A stretch of DNA of 64,000 nt, from assembly GCA_943371005.1 (NCBI GenBank), contig CALRTB020000005.1, forward strand, positions 62,001 through 126,000, given 5' to 3'. Source of the stretch: MRBY01 sp943371005 (GTDB lineage: Bacteria; Cyanobacteriota; Cyanobacteriia; Cyanobacteriales; MRBY01). Shown one piece after another: positions 25,975 through 34,779 of this stretch (the first letter of the stretch is position 1; every line of letters begins with the position of its first letter). The translations under genes were made by a program, and so were the position numbers. Below the pieces are notes generated by a model, which was not told where the DNA came from, did no database searches, and worked only from the letters and a program-made list of their open reading frames with translations.

Positions 25975-27675
25975 ATGAAAAATAAATATTGGCTTGTTTT
26001 GATCGTCTGTTTTTTATTGGGCACCGTGAGTTTTATTGCCTTTTTCTGGGGGTTGGGGGCGATTGGTTTAATTGACAAAACGGAGCCGATGTTTGTCGAA
26101 GCAGCCCGTCAAATGGTTGTCACCGGCGATTGGATTACCCCTTATTGGAATGATGCAACGCGTTTTGATAAACCGCCTTTGAGCTACTGGTTTATGGGGC
26201 TCTCGATGCAGCTTTTTGGGATTAGTGAAATATCGGCACGGCTACCTTCGGCAATGCTGGCTTGTGCGGTTGTTTTTTTAGTGGTTTATGTGTTGAGATA
26301 TTTTTCGCCTGGCCGTCTGTCCGGGATGCGCTTGTGGCTGGGGGCTTGTGTTGGTGGCGGCATGATGGCGCTGAATCCGGCCTGGATTGCTTGGGCCCGC
26401 ACTGGGGTTTCTGATATGTATTTGTCGGCAATGTTTACAATCGCCCTCATTGCGTTTTTCATTGCCTATGCAGGGAAGCCTATCCATAAACGTTATTGGT
26501 ATTGGGGTTTTTATTTGGCGATCGCCTTGGCTGTTTTGAGTAAAGGGCCTGTGGGGATTGTCTTACCGGTGCTCATTGTGGGGACCTTTTTGTGGTATGT
26601 TGGCCAGCTGCGCTCTACCCTGAAGGAGATGCAACTTTTACAGGGTTTGGCGATTATCGCGGTTGTCACCCTACCTTGGTTTGTGGCGATTACCCAGGTA
26701 CATGGCCAGGAGTACATCAATAATTTTTTTGGATATCACAACATCCAGCGTTACACCAGCGTCGTCAGTAATCATCCAGGGCCTTGGTATTATTTTTTTC
26801 CAGTCATTTTTGTGGGTCTTATCCCTTGGTCTAGCTATTTGCCCTTGGCGATCGCCCGCTTAGAATTTTGGAAACGCCGCTATTGGCAAAAACAAGGACG
26901 TCAACAGCAATTGGGATTATTTTGTCTCTTTTGGCTGGGGACGGTATTTATCTTCTTTTCCCTATCTTCCACAAAACTGCCCAGTTACATTTTGCCTTCC
27001 ATGGCGGCGGGGATTATTCTCATTGCATTACTGTGGCTCGAGCAGCTCTCCCCCGGGGCGATCAACAAAAAATCAACTCCCTTTATCATCAGTACCGTCA
27101 TCTACATATTATTTTTGGTGGCCTTGGCGATCGCCAGCTTTATTGCCCCCAGTCTCTTAGGCGATAATCCCTTAACCCCAGGCATCGAAGCCGCCCTACA
27201 AAACTCCGGCTTGTTATTGCGAGGGAGTTGGCTGTGGGCGATCACCAGTCTAATGACCCTCATCCTCCTTACAAAAAAACAATGGTGGCCCTGGCTGTGG
27301 GCAACGGGAATAGTCGCTTGGTGGAGCTTTTTAGCATTTTCGGGGATTCCTACCTTAAAAATTGTTGATCAATATCTCCAGTTACCTTTACGTCAGCTAG
27401 CCACAACCGTCATTGAACTACGTCAACCTGGCGAAGAATTGCTGATGGTGGGATTTATTCGCCCCAGTCTTGTGTTTTACACCCGTCAACCAGTGATCTT
27501 TACCTTTGCTTCTGACGCGGCTTTAGACCACCTGCATCAAACACAGACTGACTCCGCCTTGATGATTATTGAGCAGGATTACGCCTTGGCGATTCCCCCA
27601 GAAGAATACACCACAAAAGTTCTGAAAAATTATGGTGCCTATCAATTACTGCGGGTAGAGAAACAACATTCCTAG
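25975..27675 (+). CDS. ArnT-like membrane glycosyltransferase (GT39/GT83 type)
   Basis: A 566-residue protein with about 12 transmembrane segments. The N-terminal periplasmic loop carries the dolichol-mannosyltransferase-like signature DKTEPMFVEAARQM, with the catalytic acidic residue, and FDKPPLSYWFMGLSM. This resembles ArnT, which moves aminoarabinose from undecaprenyl phosphate to lipid A, and related lipid-linked sugar transferases. The acceptor and sugar are unknown. It lies between a PAP2 phosphatase and fabZ-lpxA-lpxB, supporting a role in lipid A or outer-membrane glycan modification. Confidence 0.88.
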   Translation: MKNKYWLVLIVCFLLGTVSFIAFFWGLGAIGLIDKTEPMFVEAARQMVVTGDWITPYWNDATRFDKPPLSYWFMGLSMQLFGISEISARLPSAMLACAVVFLVVYVLRYFSPGRLSGMRLWLGACVGGGMMALNPAWIAWARTGVSDMYLSAMFTIALIAFFIAYAGKPIHKRYWYWGFYLAIALAVLSKGPVGIVLPVLIVGTFLWYVGQLRSTLKEMQLLQGLAIIAVVTLPWFVAITQVHGQEYINNFFGYHNIQRYTSVVSNHPGPWYYFFPVIFVGLIPWSSYLPLAIARLEFWKRRYWQKQGRQQQLGLFCLFWLGTVFIFFSLSSTKLPSYILPSMAAGIILIALLWLEQLSPGAINKKSTPFIISTVIYILFLVALAIASFIAPSLLGDNPLTPGIEAALQNSGLLLRGSWLWAITSLMTLILLTKKQWWPWLWATGIVAWWSFLAFSGIPTLKIVDQYLQLPLRQLATTVIELRQPGEELLMVGFIRPSLVFYTRQPVIFTFASDAALDHLHQTQTDSALMIIEQDYALAIPPEEYTTKVLKNYGAYQLLRVEKQHS

Positions 27676-27789
27676 TTCCCTCCCACTGTTTTCACCGTTA
27701 GGCTTTGACCCCCAGTTTCTTGCGGCAAAATTAAGATTTTGTAGTAATCTAAACTAGCCGCACAGACTGTTATTGATTGATCACCGTCT

Positions 27790-28257
27790 ATGACCACAGA
27801 ACATCCTGGAACTTTGGCCCAGCCGATCCCCGTCGAAGAAATTCAAAAATTACTGCCCCACCGCTATCCTTTTTCGCTGGTAGACCGCATCCTCGAATAT
27901 ATACCTGGTGAAAAGGCTGTGGGCCTAAAAAATATCACCTTTAATGAACCCCATTTCCAAGGTCACATCCCGAATCACCCGATTATGCCGGGGGTGCTGA
28001 TGGTAGAAGCGATGGCCCAGGTCGGTGGGTTTATTTTGACCCAAATACCGGGCATGGAAGATAGCTTTTTTGCGTTTGCTGGGATTGATAAAGTCCGGTT
28101 TCGGCGACCGGTAGTTCCTGGAGACCAACTGATTATGACGGTGGAAGTGATCACGGTAAAAGCCAAGCGCATCGCGAAAATGAAGGGTTGTGGCACCGTG
28201 GATGGTCAAGTGGCGGTGGAAGGGGAGATGCTCTTTTCCCGTCTAAATTTTGAATAA
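27790..28257 (+). CDS. fabZ: 3-hydroxyacyl-[acyl-carrier-protein] dehydratase
   Basis: Hot-dog-fold dehydratase of fatty-acid synthesis. LLPHRYPFSLVDRI with the active-site histidine near residue 25, then NEPHFQGH..NHPIMPGVLMVEAMAQVGG with the catalytic glutamate, are diagnostic. The 155-residue length is typical. It stands next to lpxA and lpxB, as in most Gram-negative lipid A operons where FabZ and LpxA compete for hydroxyacyl-ACP. Confidence 0.96.
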   Translation: MTTEHPGTLAQPIPVEEIQKLLPHRYPFSLVDRILEYIPGEKAVGLKNITFNEPHFQGHIPNHPIMPGVLMVEAMAQVGGFILTQIPGMEDSFFAFAGIDKVRFRRPVVPGDQLIMTVEVITVKAKRIAKMKGCGTVDGQVAVEGEMLFSRLNFE

Positions 28258-28307
28258 TTGGCCCTAAGGCCCGCTAAAACTACTATGGAGCAAACTGGAG
28301 AATTCTT

Positions 28308-29105
28308 TTGAGTACTCTGATTCATCCGACGGCGGTGGTTCACCCCAACGCTCAAATTCATCCAACGGTTCAGATTGGCCCCTATGCAGTGATTGGTGAG
28401 TATGTCACGGTCGGGGAAGGTACGATTATTGGTGCCCATGCAATTTTGGATGGTTATACACGCATTGGTCAGGGGAATCGGATTTACCCAGGGGCGGCCA
28501 TCGGCTTAGAACCGCAGGATCTTAAGTATCAAGGGGCGGCCAGTTTAGTTGAAATTGGCGATCGCAATACGATCCGCGAATATGTGACGGTGAATCGGGC
28601 GACGGCGGCGGGAGAAAAAACCATCATTGGGAACGATAATCTTTTGATGGCCTATGTCCATGTGGCCCACAATTGCGTTCTGGAAAATAACATCATCATT
28701 GCGAATAATGTGGCGATCGCCGGCCATGTGGAAATCGAATCCCGGGCGGTGATTGGTGGGATGTTGGGGATTCACCAGTTTGTACATATTGGGAAGATGG
28801 CGATGCTGGGCGGCATGAGTCGCATTGACCGGGATGTGCCGCCGTTTATGTTGGTCGAAGGCAACCCCTCGAAGGTGCGCTCTTTAAATTTAGTCGGTCT
28901 GAAGCGCAGTGGTTTAACCCCGGCTGAAATGGGTTTACTCAAACAGGCATTTCGCTTACTTTACCGTTCTGATTTAAAAACATCTGAGGCGATCGCCCAA
29001 CTCTCAAACATTGGCGACCACGAACATTTACGTCATCTACAACAGTTTCTCGAAAAAGCCCTTGACCCCAGCCGTCGCGGTTTAATTCCGGGGAAACGGA
29101 GCTAG
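28308..29105 (+). CDS. lpxA: UDP-N-acetylglucosamine acyltransferase
   Basis: First enzyme of lipid A synthesis: transfers a 3-hydroxyacyl chain to UDP-GlcNAc. The protein is a left-handed beta-helix of hexapeptide repeats (IHPTAVVHPNAQIHPTVQIG) with HVAHNC carrying the catalytic histidine and a helical C-terminus. It starts with TTG at 28308, decided by a GGAG Shine-Dalgarno seven bases upstream; the nearby ATG is out of frame. 265 residues. lpxB begins 6 bases after its stop. Confidence 0.95.
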   Translation: MSTLIHPTAVVHPNAQIHPTVQIGPYAVIGEYVTVGEGTIIGAHAILDGYTRIGQGNRIYPGAAIGLEPQDLKYQGAASLVEIGDRNTIREYVTVNRATAAGEKTIIGNDNLLMAYVHVAHNCVLENNIIIANNVAIAGHVEIESRAVIGGMLGIHQFVHIGKMAMLGGMSRIDRDVPPFMLVEGNPSKVRSLNLVGLKRSGLTPAEMGLLKQAFRLLYRSDLKTSEAIAQLSNIGDHEHLRHLQQFLEKALDPSRRGLIPGKRS

Positions 29106-29111
29106 GCGATA

Positions 29112-30284
29112 ATGCATATTTTCATCAGTACGGGGGAAGTGTCCGGCGATCTCCAGGGAAGTCTCCTGGTAGAAGCGCTTTTTCGCCAAGCCAAAGCTCT
29201 AAATATTGACCTAAAAATTACAGCATTGGGAGGCGATCGCATGGCTGCAGCGGGAGCCACCCTCCTGGGGAATACCACAAAAATTGGCTCCATTGGTTTA
29301 ATCGAATCCCTGCCCTACATCATCCCCACCCTCCGTATTCAACGGCAAGCGAAACGCTATCTCAAAAAAAATCCACCGGATCTGGTGGTACTAATCGATT
29401 ACATTGGCCCGAATATTGGCATTGGTAATTTTGTCCGTCGTCAGTTGCCCCAGGTGCCGATTATTTACTACATTGCCCCCCAGGCTTGGGTTTGGTCATT
29501 TAATGACAACAATACCAAGGCGATCGCCCGCATTACCGACCGCATCCTCGCTATTTTCCCGGAAGAAGCCCGTTACTTTGCGGAATATGGCATTGATGTG
29601 AAATTTGTGGGCCATCCCCTCGTGGCGAAAATGGCCGCCTGTCCCCGGCGTGTCGCCGCTAGAGCAAAACTGGGCCTGAACCAAGACCGTCCCCTGATTA
29701 CCTTGTTGCCAGCATCCCGCCGCCAGGAGCTGAAATATCTCTTGCCTGTGATGGTTGAGGCGGCCAAAATTCTCCAGCGTCAGGTGCCGGAGGTGAAATT
29801 TTTAATTCCCGTCGCCCTGCCCCACTACCGCAACATCCTAGAAACGGCGGTCAATGAGGCGAGTTTAAATGCGATTCTCATTGATGATTCGGCCCAAACT
29901 CCCTTGGCGATCGCCGCTGCGGATCTGGCGATCACAAAATCAGGCACCGTAAACCTCGAAATTGCCCTGTTGGACGTGCCCCAGGTGGTGCTGTATAAGG
30001 TGCATCCTGTCACCGCTTGGATTGCGAAACATCTGCTGAAATTTTCGATCCCTTTCATGTGTCCGGTGAATTTGACCCTAATGCGCCGCATTGTTCCCGA
30101 ACTATTGCAAACAGAAGCGACCGCCCCCCGCATTGTCCAGGAATCTCTAGCTTTACTCCAGGATGGCGATCGCCAAACCCAACTCCACCAGGACTACCAA
30201 GAAATGCGGCAAGTTATGGGCGACGGCAAAGCCTGTGATGTGGCGGCTGTTGATATTCTTACCTTTCCCCGTCACTGGCGATAA
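29112..30284 (+). CDS. lpxB: Lipid-A-disaccharide synthase
   Basis: GT19 glycosyltransferase joining lipid X and UDP-diacylglucosamine. The N-terminus HIFISTGEVSGDLQG, LIDYIGPNIGI, YYIAPQAWVWS and the later AITKSGTVNLEIAL are family signatures. The 390-residue length is typical. It ends two bases before the convergent PCP_red gene. No lpxC was found upstream in this cluster; it must lie elsewhere. Confidence 0.95.
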   Translation: MHIFISTGEVSGDLQGSLLVEALFRQAKALNIDLKITALGGDRMAAAGATLLGNTTKIGSIGLIESLPYIIPTLRIQRQAKRYLKKNPPDLVVLIDYIGPNIGIGNFVRRQLPQVPIIYYIAPQAWVWSFNDNNTKAIARITDRILAIFPEEARYFAEYGIDVKFVGHPLVAKMAACPRRVAARAKLGLNQDRPLITLLPASRRQELKYLLPVMVEAAKILQRQVPEVKFLIPVALPHYRNILETAVNEASLNAILIDDSAQTPLAIAAADLAITKSGTVNLEIALLDVPQVVLYKVHPVTAWIAKHLLKFSIPFMCPVNLTLMRRIVPELLQTEATAPRIVQESLALLQDGDRQTQLHQDYQEMRQVMGDGKACDVAAVDILTFPRHWR

Positions 30285-30286
30285 AG

Positions 30287-30466
30287 TTAAGCTTCCCCTG
30301 ATTTTTTCGGGTCATTAAATTGAGCTTTAGCCTGGATATAAATCTCCTTATCGATAATCGTTGCTCCCATTTCTTCGGCGAGTTTTTCAATTTTTCCCTT
30401 GGCAAAGGGACGCACAAAAAAGGGGATTTGTTTAAACAGGGTTTTGGCTTCGTCTGTCCATTCCAT
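30287..30466 (-). CDS. PCP_red-domain small protein
   Basis: A 59-codon gene translated directly from the sequence: MEWTDEAKTLFKQIPFFVR, then PFAKGKIEKLAEEMG and ending DPKKSGEA. The helix-rich EW-EA---- IPFFVRPFAKGKIEKLA pattern matches the PCP_red domain (C-terminal domain of light-independent protochlorophyllide reductase subunit B), which also occurs as a free small protein in cyanobacteria. Its stop lies two bases from that of lpxB on the opposite strand. A GGATAAATT purine stretch precedes the ATG. Role as a free protein unknown. Confidence 0.82.
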   Translation of the reverse strand: MEWTDEAKTLFKQIPFFVRPFAKGKIEKLAEEMGATIIDKEIYIQAKAQFNDPKKSGEA

Positions 30467-30748
30467 CGGAATTTATCCTTTGATCAATTGTTTGACTTCG
30501 TACTCTAATACTATTATCCGGCAAATCACGATCAGCAAGTCCTCAAACAATTGCCAATTTTATTTCAGCTAAATAATAGTTGTATTGGTTTAAAAAATTA
30601 ATTTTCCTATCTTTTTCGAAGCGATCGCCTGATATTTATGCTCTGAGTGCCAAGCAGAAATTCATTTTCTCATATCTTTTCGAGAGTATCGGCATTTTTT
30701 TAAATTCTTTTGATAAATTGAGAGATATCCTATCAAACTCAGTTATCA

Positions 30749-33176
30749 ATGTCCGAGTTAATCCCTGCCTGTCAGTCCCTGACCACCAATGTCAATGAAC
30801 TCCTCGATCTATGGCAGCAAGAACCGAAGCTTCATTTCCAGCAGGACACAACGGCGATCGCCACATCCCTCGAAAAGGCCACATCTCCAAAGTTTGAAAT
30901 TGTCTTTGCTGGGGCTTTTAGTGCGGGTAAGTCTATGTTGATCAATGCCTTACTCGAACGGGAGTTACTTTACAGCGCCGAAGGCCATGCCACAGGCACC
31001 CAATGTTACATCGAATATGCGGCCCCAGATCAGGAGCGAGTAGTACTGACTTTTTTGAGTACCGAAGAAATTCAAGGGCAGCTCTACCAACTTTGTCAAC
31101 AACTCGCATTAAAAATTGAGACTTTAGATGACCAGCAACAACTTGTTGTCCTCCAAGATAATTGCCAACAAATTTTGCAAGAGGAAGGGGGGTGAAAACA
31201 AGTCCGACAAAGCCAAAACCGCCAAAGCTCTTTTTCTTTTACTCGAAGGCTATCTTCACAACCAAGAGCGGATTCATCCTAGCCAAAATTCTACTTATTC
31301 CATGGAGCAGTTTAATTTTGCCAATCTGACGGAGGCAGCAAATTTTGCACGACGGGGTAGTAACAGCGCTGTTTTGAAAAAATTGCAATATTATTGCCAT
31401 CATCCATTGCTAGAGGATGGTAATGTTTTGGTCGATATGCCAGGGATCGATGCTCCAGTTAAACGGGATGCCCAGTTAACCTACGACAAAATTATTCATT
31501 CAGATACTTCAGCGGTAATCTGCGTCCTCAAACCCGCTTCGGAAGGGGATATGACCAGTGAGGAAACAGAATTACTGGAAAAAATGCGTACCAACTTAGG
31601 CATTCGCGACCGTGTTTTTTATGTTTTTAATCGTATCGATCAAACTTGGTACAATACGCAACTACGGCAACGGCTTGATAGTTTGATCCAAAGTCAGTTT
31701 CAAAGGGATGAAAGAATTTACAAAACAAGTGGTTTGTTAGGTTTTTTTGGTAGTCAAGTTAAAGATAGTGCCAGCGGCGATCGCTTTGGTATTGATAGTA
31801 TTTTTGCGGACAGTGTTAAAAATCTTGGTGGCGAAGAAGAAACGCCTCAATTTGTGAGTGAATTCAACAACTATTGTGCTAACTCTGGCAAATTGACTCG
31901 CACACCTTTCAAGGTTTCTGTCAACAGCTATGAAACCCCTAATGAAAACTATGTCCGCATTTTAAGTGAATGGGGCAAACCATTAATTGAGCAACTGGTT
32001 AAAGACAGTGGTATCGAAGAATTCCGCCAAGGTATAACCCGTTATCTGAAAGAAGAGAAGCGACCGCAATTATTTGCCGCTTTAGCGGATGATCTCCAGC
32101 CTTTATGCATCGCTTTACGGAAACATTTACTTTCTGAATACCGAGAGCTAGAAAGTCAGCCCCACGAGATTGAAGCGATGAAAGCCCAAGAGTTAACTCG
32201 TCTCAATCAAGAGTTACAGGAGGTCGGTATTCAATTTCAAAAACACATTACTGAAGAAGTCAATAATGTCATTATCAATCAGGATTTTCCTTTTGAAGAG
32301 GATTTTCAAGCCCTTAAAGCAAAAATGGTCAGTCGTTTAGATGAGCTGCTACAAACCTTTTCTGTAAAAAGTGCCTACAGTCAAGCCACCCTTTCACATC
32401 CTCGCAACGCAACCGCACCTCTAATTGCAATTTTAGTAGAGGCTTTGTATTATTTGGCAAATGAGTTAGAAAATGTTTTGATCGAATTTTCAGACATTCT
32501 CATCCACAATTTTTGTCAACGCTTAGTGAAGCGCATTCAACAATCTGATTATTATCGAAAACTATATCGACTGTTAGGAAATGACGGAGGTCTTGAACAA
32601 TCTATTTTCGCCCTCGAAAGTCAACTGGTTTATGCGCTCCAAAGTGAAGCAAGAACAGAGTGCGATCGCTATGTGCGAGAAAGTCCAAGATTTTATGATG
32701 AAGGAACTTTTTCAATTTATCAGTTTCGACAAACTCTCCAGCAGACTTCCCAAGCCTATGATTGCGAAAGTATGGTGGAAGCGGAACCAGCAATTCGCCA
32801 ACTTTTAAAGTTGGATTTTGAACCCAAAGTCAACGCTACCATTCGTCAAAATTTTCGACAAACAATCAACCAAACTCTAAAAACTCAGTTGTTACCAATG
32901 GCAGCACAAAAATCAGAGTTTATTTTAGAGCAATATAATGTAGCTCGGCGTTATTTGGAACAAACTCTAGAACAGGAAGCCCGTGAAAAAATCGCTCGAA
33001 ATCTTCAGCTACAACAGGAATATAAACAGAAAATTGAGGCTTATAATCAAGCTGCAAGAACAATCAACCAATGTCTTCAAGAAATGCAAGTTTATGAGCG
33101 GCAATTGCCAACCATTCTTGAATCAGACTTGAATATTTTTCAGGAAATAGAAGACCTTAATTTACCAAGCGGATAA
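30749..33176 (+). CDS. Dynamin-like GTPase, split by a frameshift
   Basis: Two overlapping frames together encode one bacterial dynamin-like GTPase of about 808 residues. The first (30749-31195) carries G1 GAFSAGKS at residues 55-62 and the switch threonine region ATGTQC. The second (31128-33176) continues with NKSDKAKTAKALF, G3 DMPGIDAP, G4 NRID, and a long helical, partly amphipathic C-terminal part with a hydrophobic stretch near LIAILVEALYYLANEL. The frames join if one base is skipped at the G6 run 31187-31192, just before UGA. The first product alone would lack G3 and G4 and be inactive. The gene is AT-richer than its neighbours. Bacterial dynamins remodel or protect membranes, some against phage; the role here is unknown. 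Confidence 0.85.
31187..31195 (+). other. G6-UGA frameshift site
   Basis: Six G residues directly followed by TGA end the first dynamin frame. Skipping one base gives the second frame at the codons GGG GGT GAA AAC. The zero-frame codons are GGG GGG TGA, so a tRNA on GGG could slip +1 onto another GGG while the stop codon waits. A one-base error or variable tract length would have the same result. Confidence 0.75.
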
Positions 33177-33203
33177 GATAGTTCTAAAACATCAGAGTAA
33201 TAA

Positions 33204-33219
33204 GTCGTTATATAATGAC
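33204..33219 (+). promoter_or_regulatory. Palindrome overlapping a TATAAT box
   Basis: GTCGTTATATAATGAC is a 16-base near-perfect palindrome (one mismatched pair) containing TATAAT at 33211-33216. It lies 36 bases before the first KGK-like start, in the 78-base gap after the dynamin gene. It could be a promoter with an operator. No convincing -35 box is visible. Confidence 0.4.
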
Positions 33220-33254
33220 AAACACGATTTCTAGTAGTATTAGAGAATATTGGA

Positions 33255-33644
33255 ATGACAAATAAATTTCAACCAATTGAAAAAATCCTTCAATCAGAAG
33301 ACGTTATCGATTGTAGCAGCAATGGTAATGTTCGTTTATTTAAAGATTTTTTTCAATACGTTAAAGACGTTTTCAGTGGCCCTTTAATGGTTGAGCTATA
33401 CTCGAATCTTCGCCGTAAAGGTATTGACTTCTCTAAGAATATTCATCAATCTCCTCAACTAGGAACGGAAGGGGTCGAGTGTCGCGTTCTTAGAACTAAT
33501 GGTAATGGATGGCAGAATGCAAAAGTTCGTTTTCGAATTATCATGGAAATCGAATTGGAAGATTCATCTCAAAACTCTGATTTTGCAGAAACTTCACCAC
33601 TAGATGATATTCGTCAATCAATCAATAATTCTGAGGAAGCTTAA
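33255..33644 (+). CDS. KGK-like small protein 1
   Basis: A 129-residue protein, first of four tandem paralogues. It begins FQPIEKILQSEDVIDC, has a middle helix, a Trp-containing strand pair (GNGWQNAKVRFRIIMEIE) and ends near SPLDDIRQSINNS. The W..AKVRF block and C-terminal motif resemble, from memory, the cyanobacterial KGK family (Pfam KGK). No signal peptide or membrane segment. The next gene starts one base after its stop. AT-rich, with no HIP1 site. Function unknown. Confidence 0.75.
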   Translation: MTNKFQPIEKILQSEDVIDCSSNGNVRLFKDFFQYVKDVFSGPLMVELYSNLRRKGIDFSKNIHQSPQLGTEGVECRVLRTNGNGWQNAKVRFRIIMEIELEDSSQNSDFAETSPLDDIRQSINNSEEA

Positions 33645-33645
33645 A

Positions 33646-34014
33646 ATGGAAAATGATTTTCAGCCTATTCACGATATTCTTAACTCAGAAGATGTTATTG
33701 ATTTTGGTTCCAAAAGTTATCTCAGAAGAACTTCTGAATTTGTGGAAATCCTTCGAAGCTGCTTACATCAGAGTCATCAAAAAATCAAAGAACAAGCTTG
33801 TAATAAATCCATTAAATATCTAAGAGACTCATTGCAAGAGGGTGTGATTTTTGAAGTTGATATTCTTCAACCAGGAGAAAGTGAAGGATGGCAAAAATTG
33901 CAGATAAAATTTAAAACCTCTGTTGAGGCTTGTCTGATCCAGCCTGAAATTCAAGAACCAGAATCACCACTTGATGATATTCGCCAGTCAATTCAAGAAA
34001 AAGTAGAAGATTAA
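33646..34014 (+). CDS. KGK-like small protein 2
   Basis: A 122-residue paralogue. It shares FQPIHDILNSEDVIDFGS with protein 1, then GWQKLQIKFKTSVEA and SPLDDIRQSIQEK. It is the closest match to protein 1 at the N-terminus. The ATG at 33646 is chosen because it aligns with the family; the longer frame overlaps the previous gene. It sits one base after the preceding stop, so translation is probably coupled. Confidence 0.75.
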   Translation: MENDFQPIHDILNSEDVIDFGSKSYLRRTSEFVEILRSCLHQSHQKIKEQACNKSIKYLRDSLQEGVIFEVDILQPGESEGWQKLQIKFKTSVEACLIQPEIQEPESPLDDIRQSIQEKVED

Positions 34015-34017
34015 ACT

Positions 34018-34374
34018 ATGTCACCTAGTCAAAAAAAACTACTAACACAAGAATCATCAGTCATTCATTTTCTCGAACCAATAAAAGTATCTTTCATGGG
34101 TCAGCCGATGGCTAAAATTGGCGATTTTCTCAAAGCACTTAAATCTAAACTGTTAGGGTTTTCTCCGAATGATTGGGAAAAAGAACATTATATTCCTTAT
34201 CAACAATGGTTCACTGATGGCTATGATGCTGAAATATTAGATGTGGCTGGCTCTGGTTGGAAAAAGGGAAAAGTTAAAATTAAAATTTCCCTTGAATTTA
34301 TTCCCGATGCAACGGAAACAGGGAATGGAGAATCCCCCTTAGATGATATTCGTCAATCTATATCTGAGGCATAA
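34018..34374 (+). CDS. KGK-like small protein 3
   Basis: A 118-residue paralogue. It is the copy with a literal KGK (GSGWKKGKVKIKISLEF), which is why I associate the group with the KGK family. Its N-terminal half differs from copies 1 and 2 (MGQPMAKIGDFLKALKSK and an aromatic DWEKEHYIPYQQWF segment). It ends SPLDDIRQSISEA. Three bases separate it from copy 2. Confidence 0.77.
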   Translation: MSPSQKKLLTQESSVIHFLEPIKVSFMGQPMAKIGDFLKALKSKLLGFSPNDWEKEHYIPYQQWFTDGYDAEILDVAGSGWKKGKVKIKISLEFIPDATETGNGESPLDDIRQSISEA

Positions 34375-34383
34375 AAAATTACT

Positions 34384-34779
34384 ATGTCTGAAAATTTTGA
34401 TGCAATTGAAAATGTCTTTAGTGAAAATACAGTCTTCGAAATCAATACTGAAGCTGACATCATGAAGGGCAGCGCTTTTTTCAACATTATTGACGAAATT
34501 TGTATAGAAGCATTATCTACCATTGAAAACGAGATTGATAATGTCTTCAGCAATGAATCTATTGAGTTACAGAAAACCAAAAGCTCTACAGATAACTCAA
34601 TTATTTATGAAATCAAAAGCTTAATCGCAGAACATAGTGAATTAGTTTGGAAAAATAAAAAAATCCGGTTTCGCTTAGTTGTCGAAGCTTCAGAAGAGAG
34701 CGAAAATTTTAATCTTAAATCTCCTTTGGATGATATTCGCCAAGAAATCACTAAAAAATCAGAAGAAGAATCAATTTAA
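34384..34779 (+). CDS. KGK-like small protein 4
   Basis: A 131-residue acidic paralogue. The N-terminus (FDAIENVFSENTVFEIN) follows the family pattern, the strand pair reads LVWKNKKIRFRLVVEAS, and SPLDDIRQEITKK comes near the end. It is the most acidic copy. Its stop overlaps the HNH start by one base (TAATG), so the two are probably translationally coupled. Confidence 0.75.
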   Translation: MSENFDAIENVFSENTVFEINTEADIMKGSAFFNIIDEICIEALSTIENEIDNVFSNESIELQKTKSSTDNSIIYEIKSLIAEHSELVWKNKKIRFRLVVEASEESENFNLKSPLDDIRQEITKKSEEESI

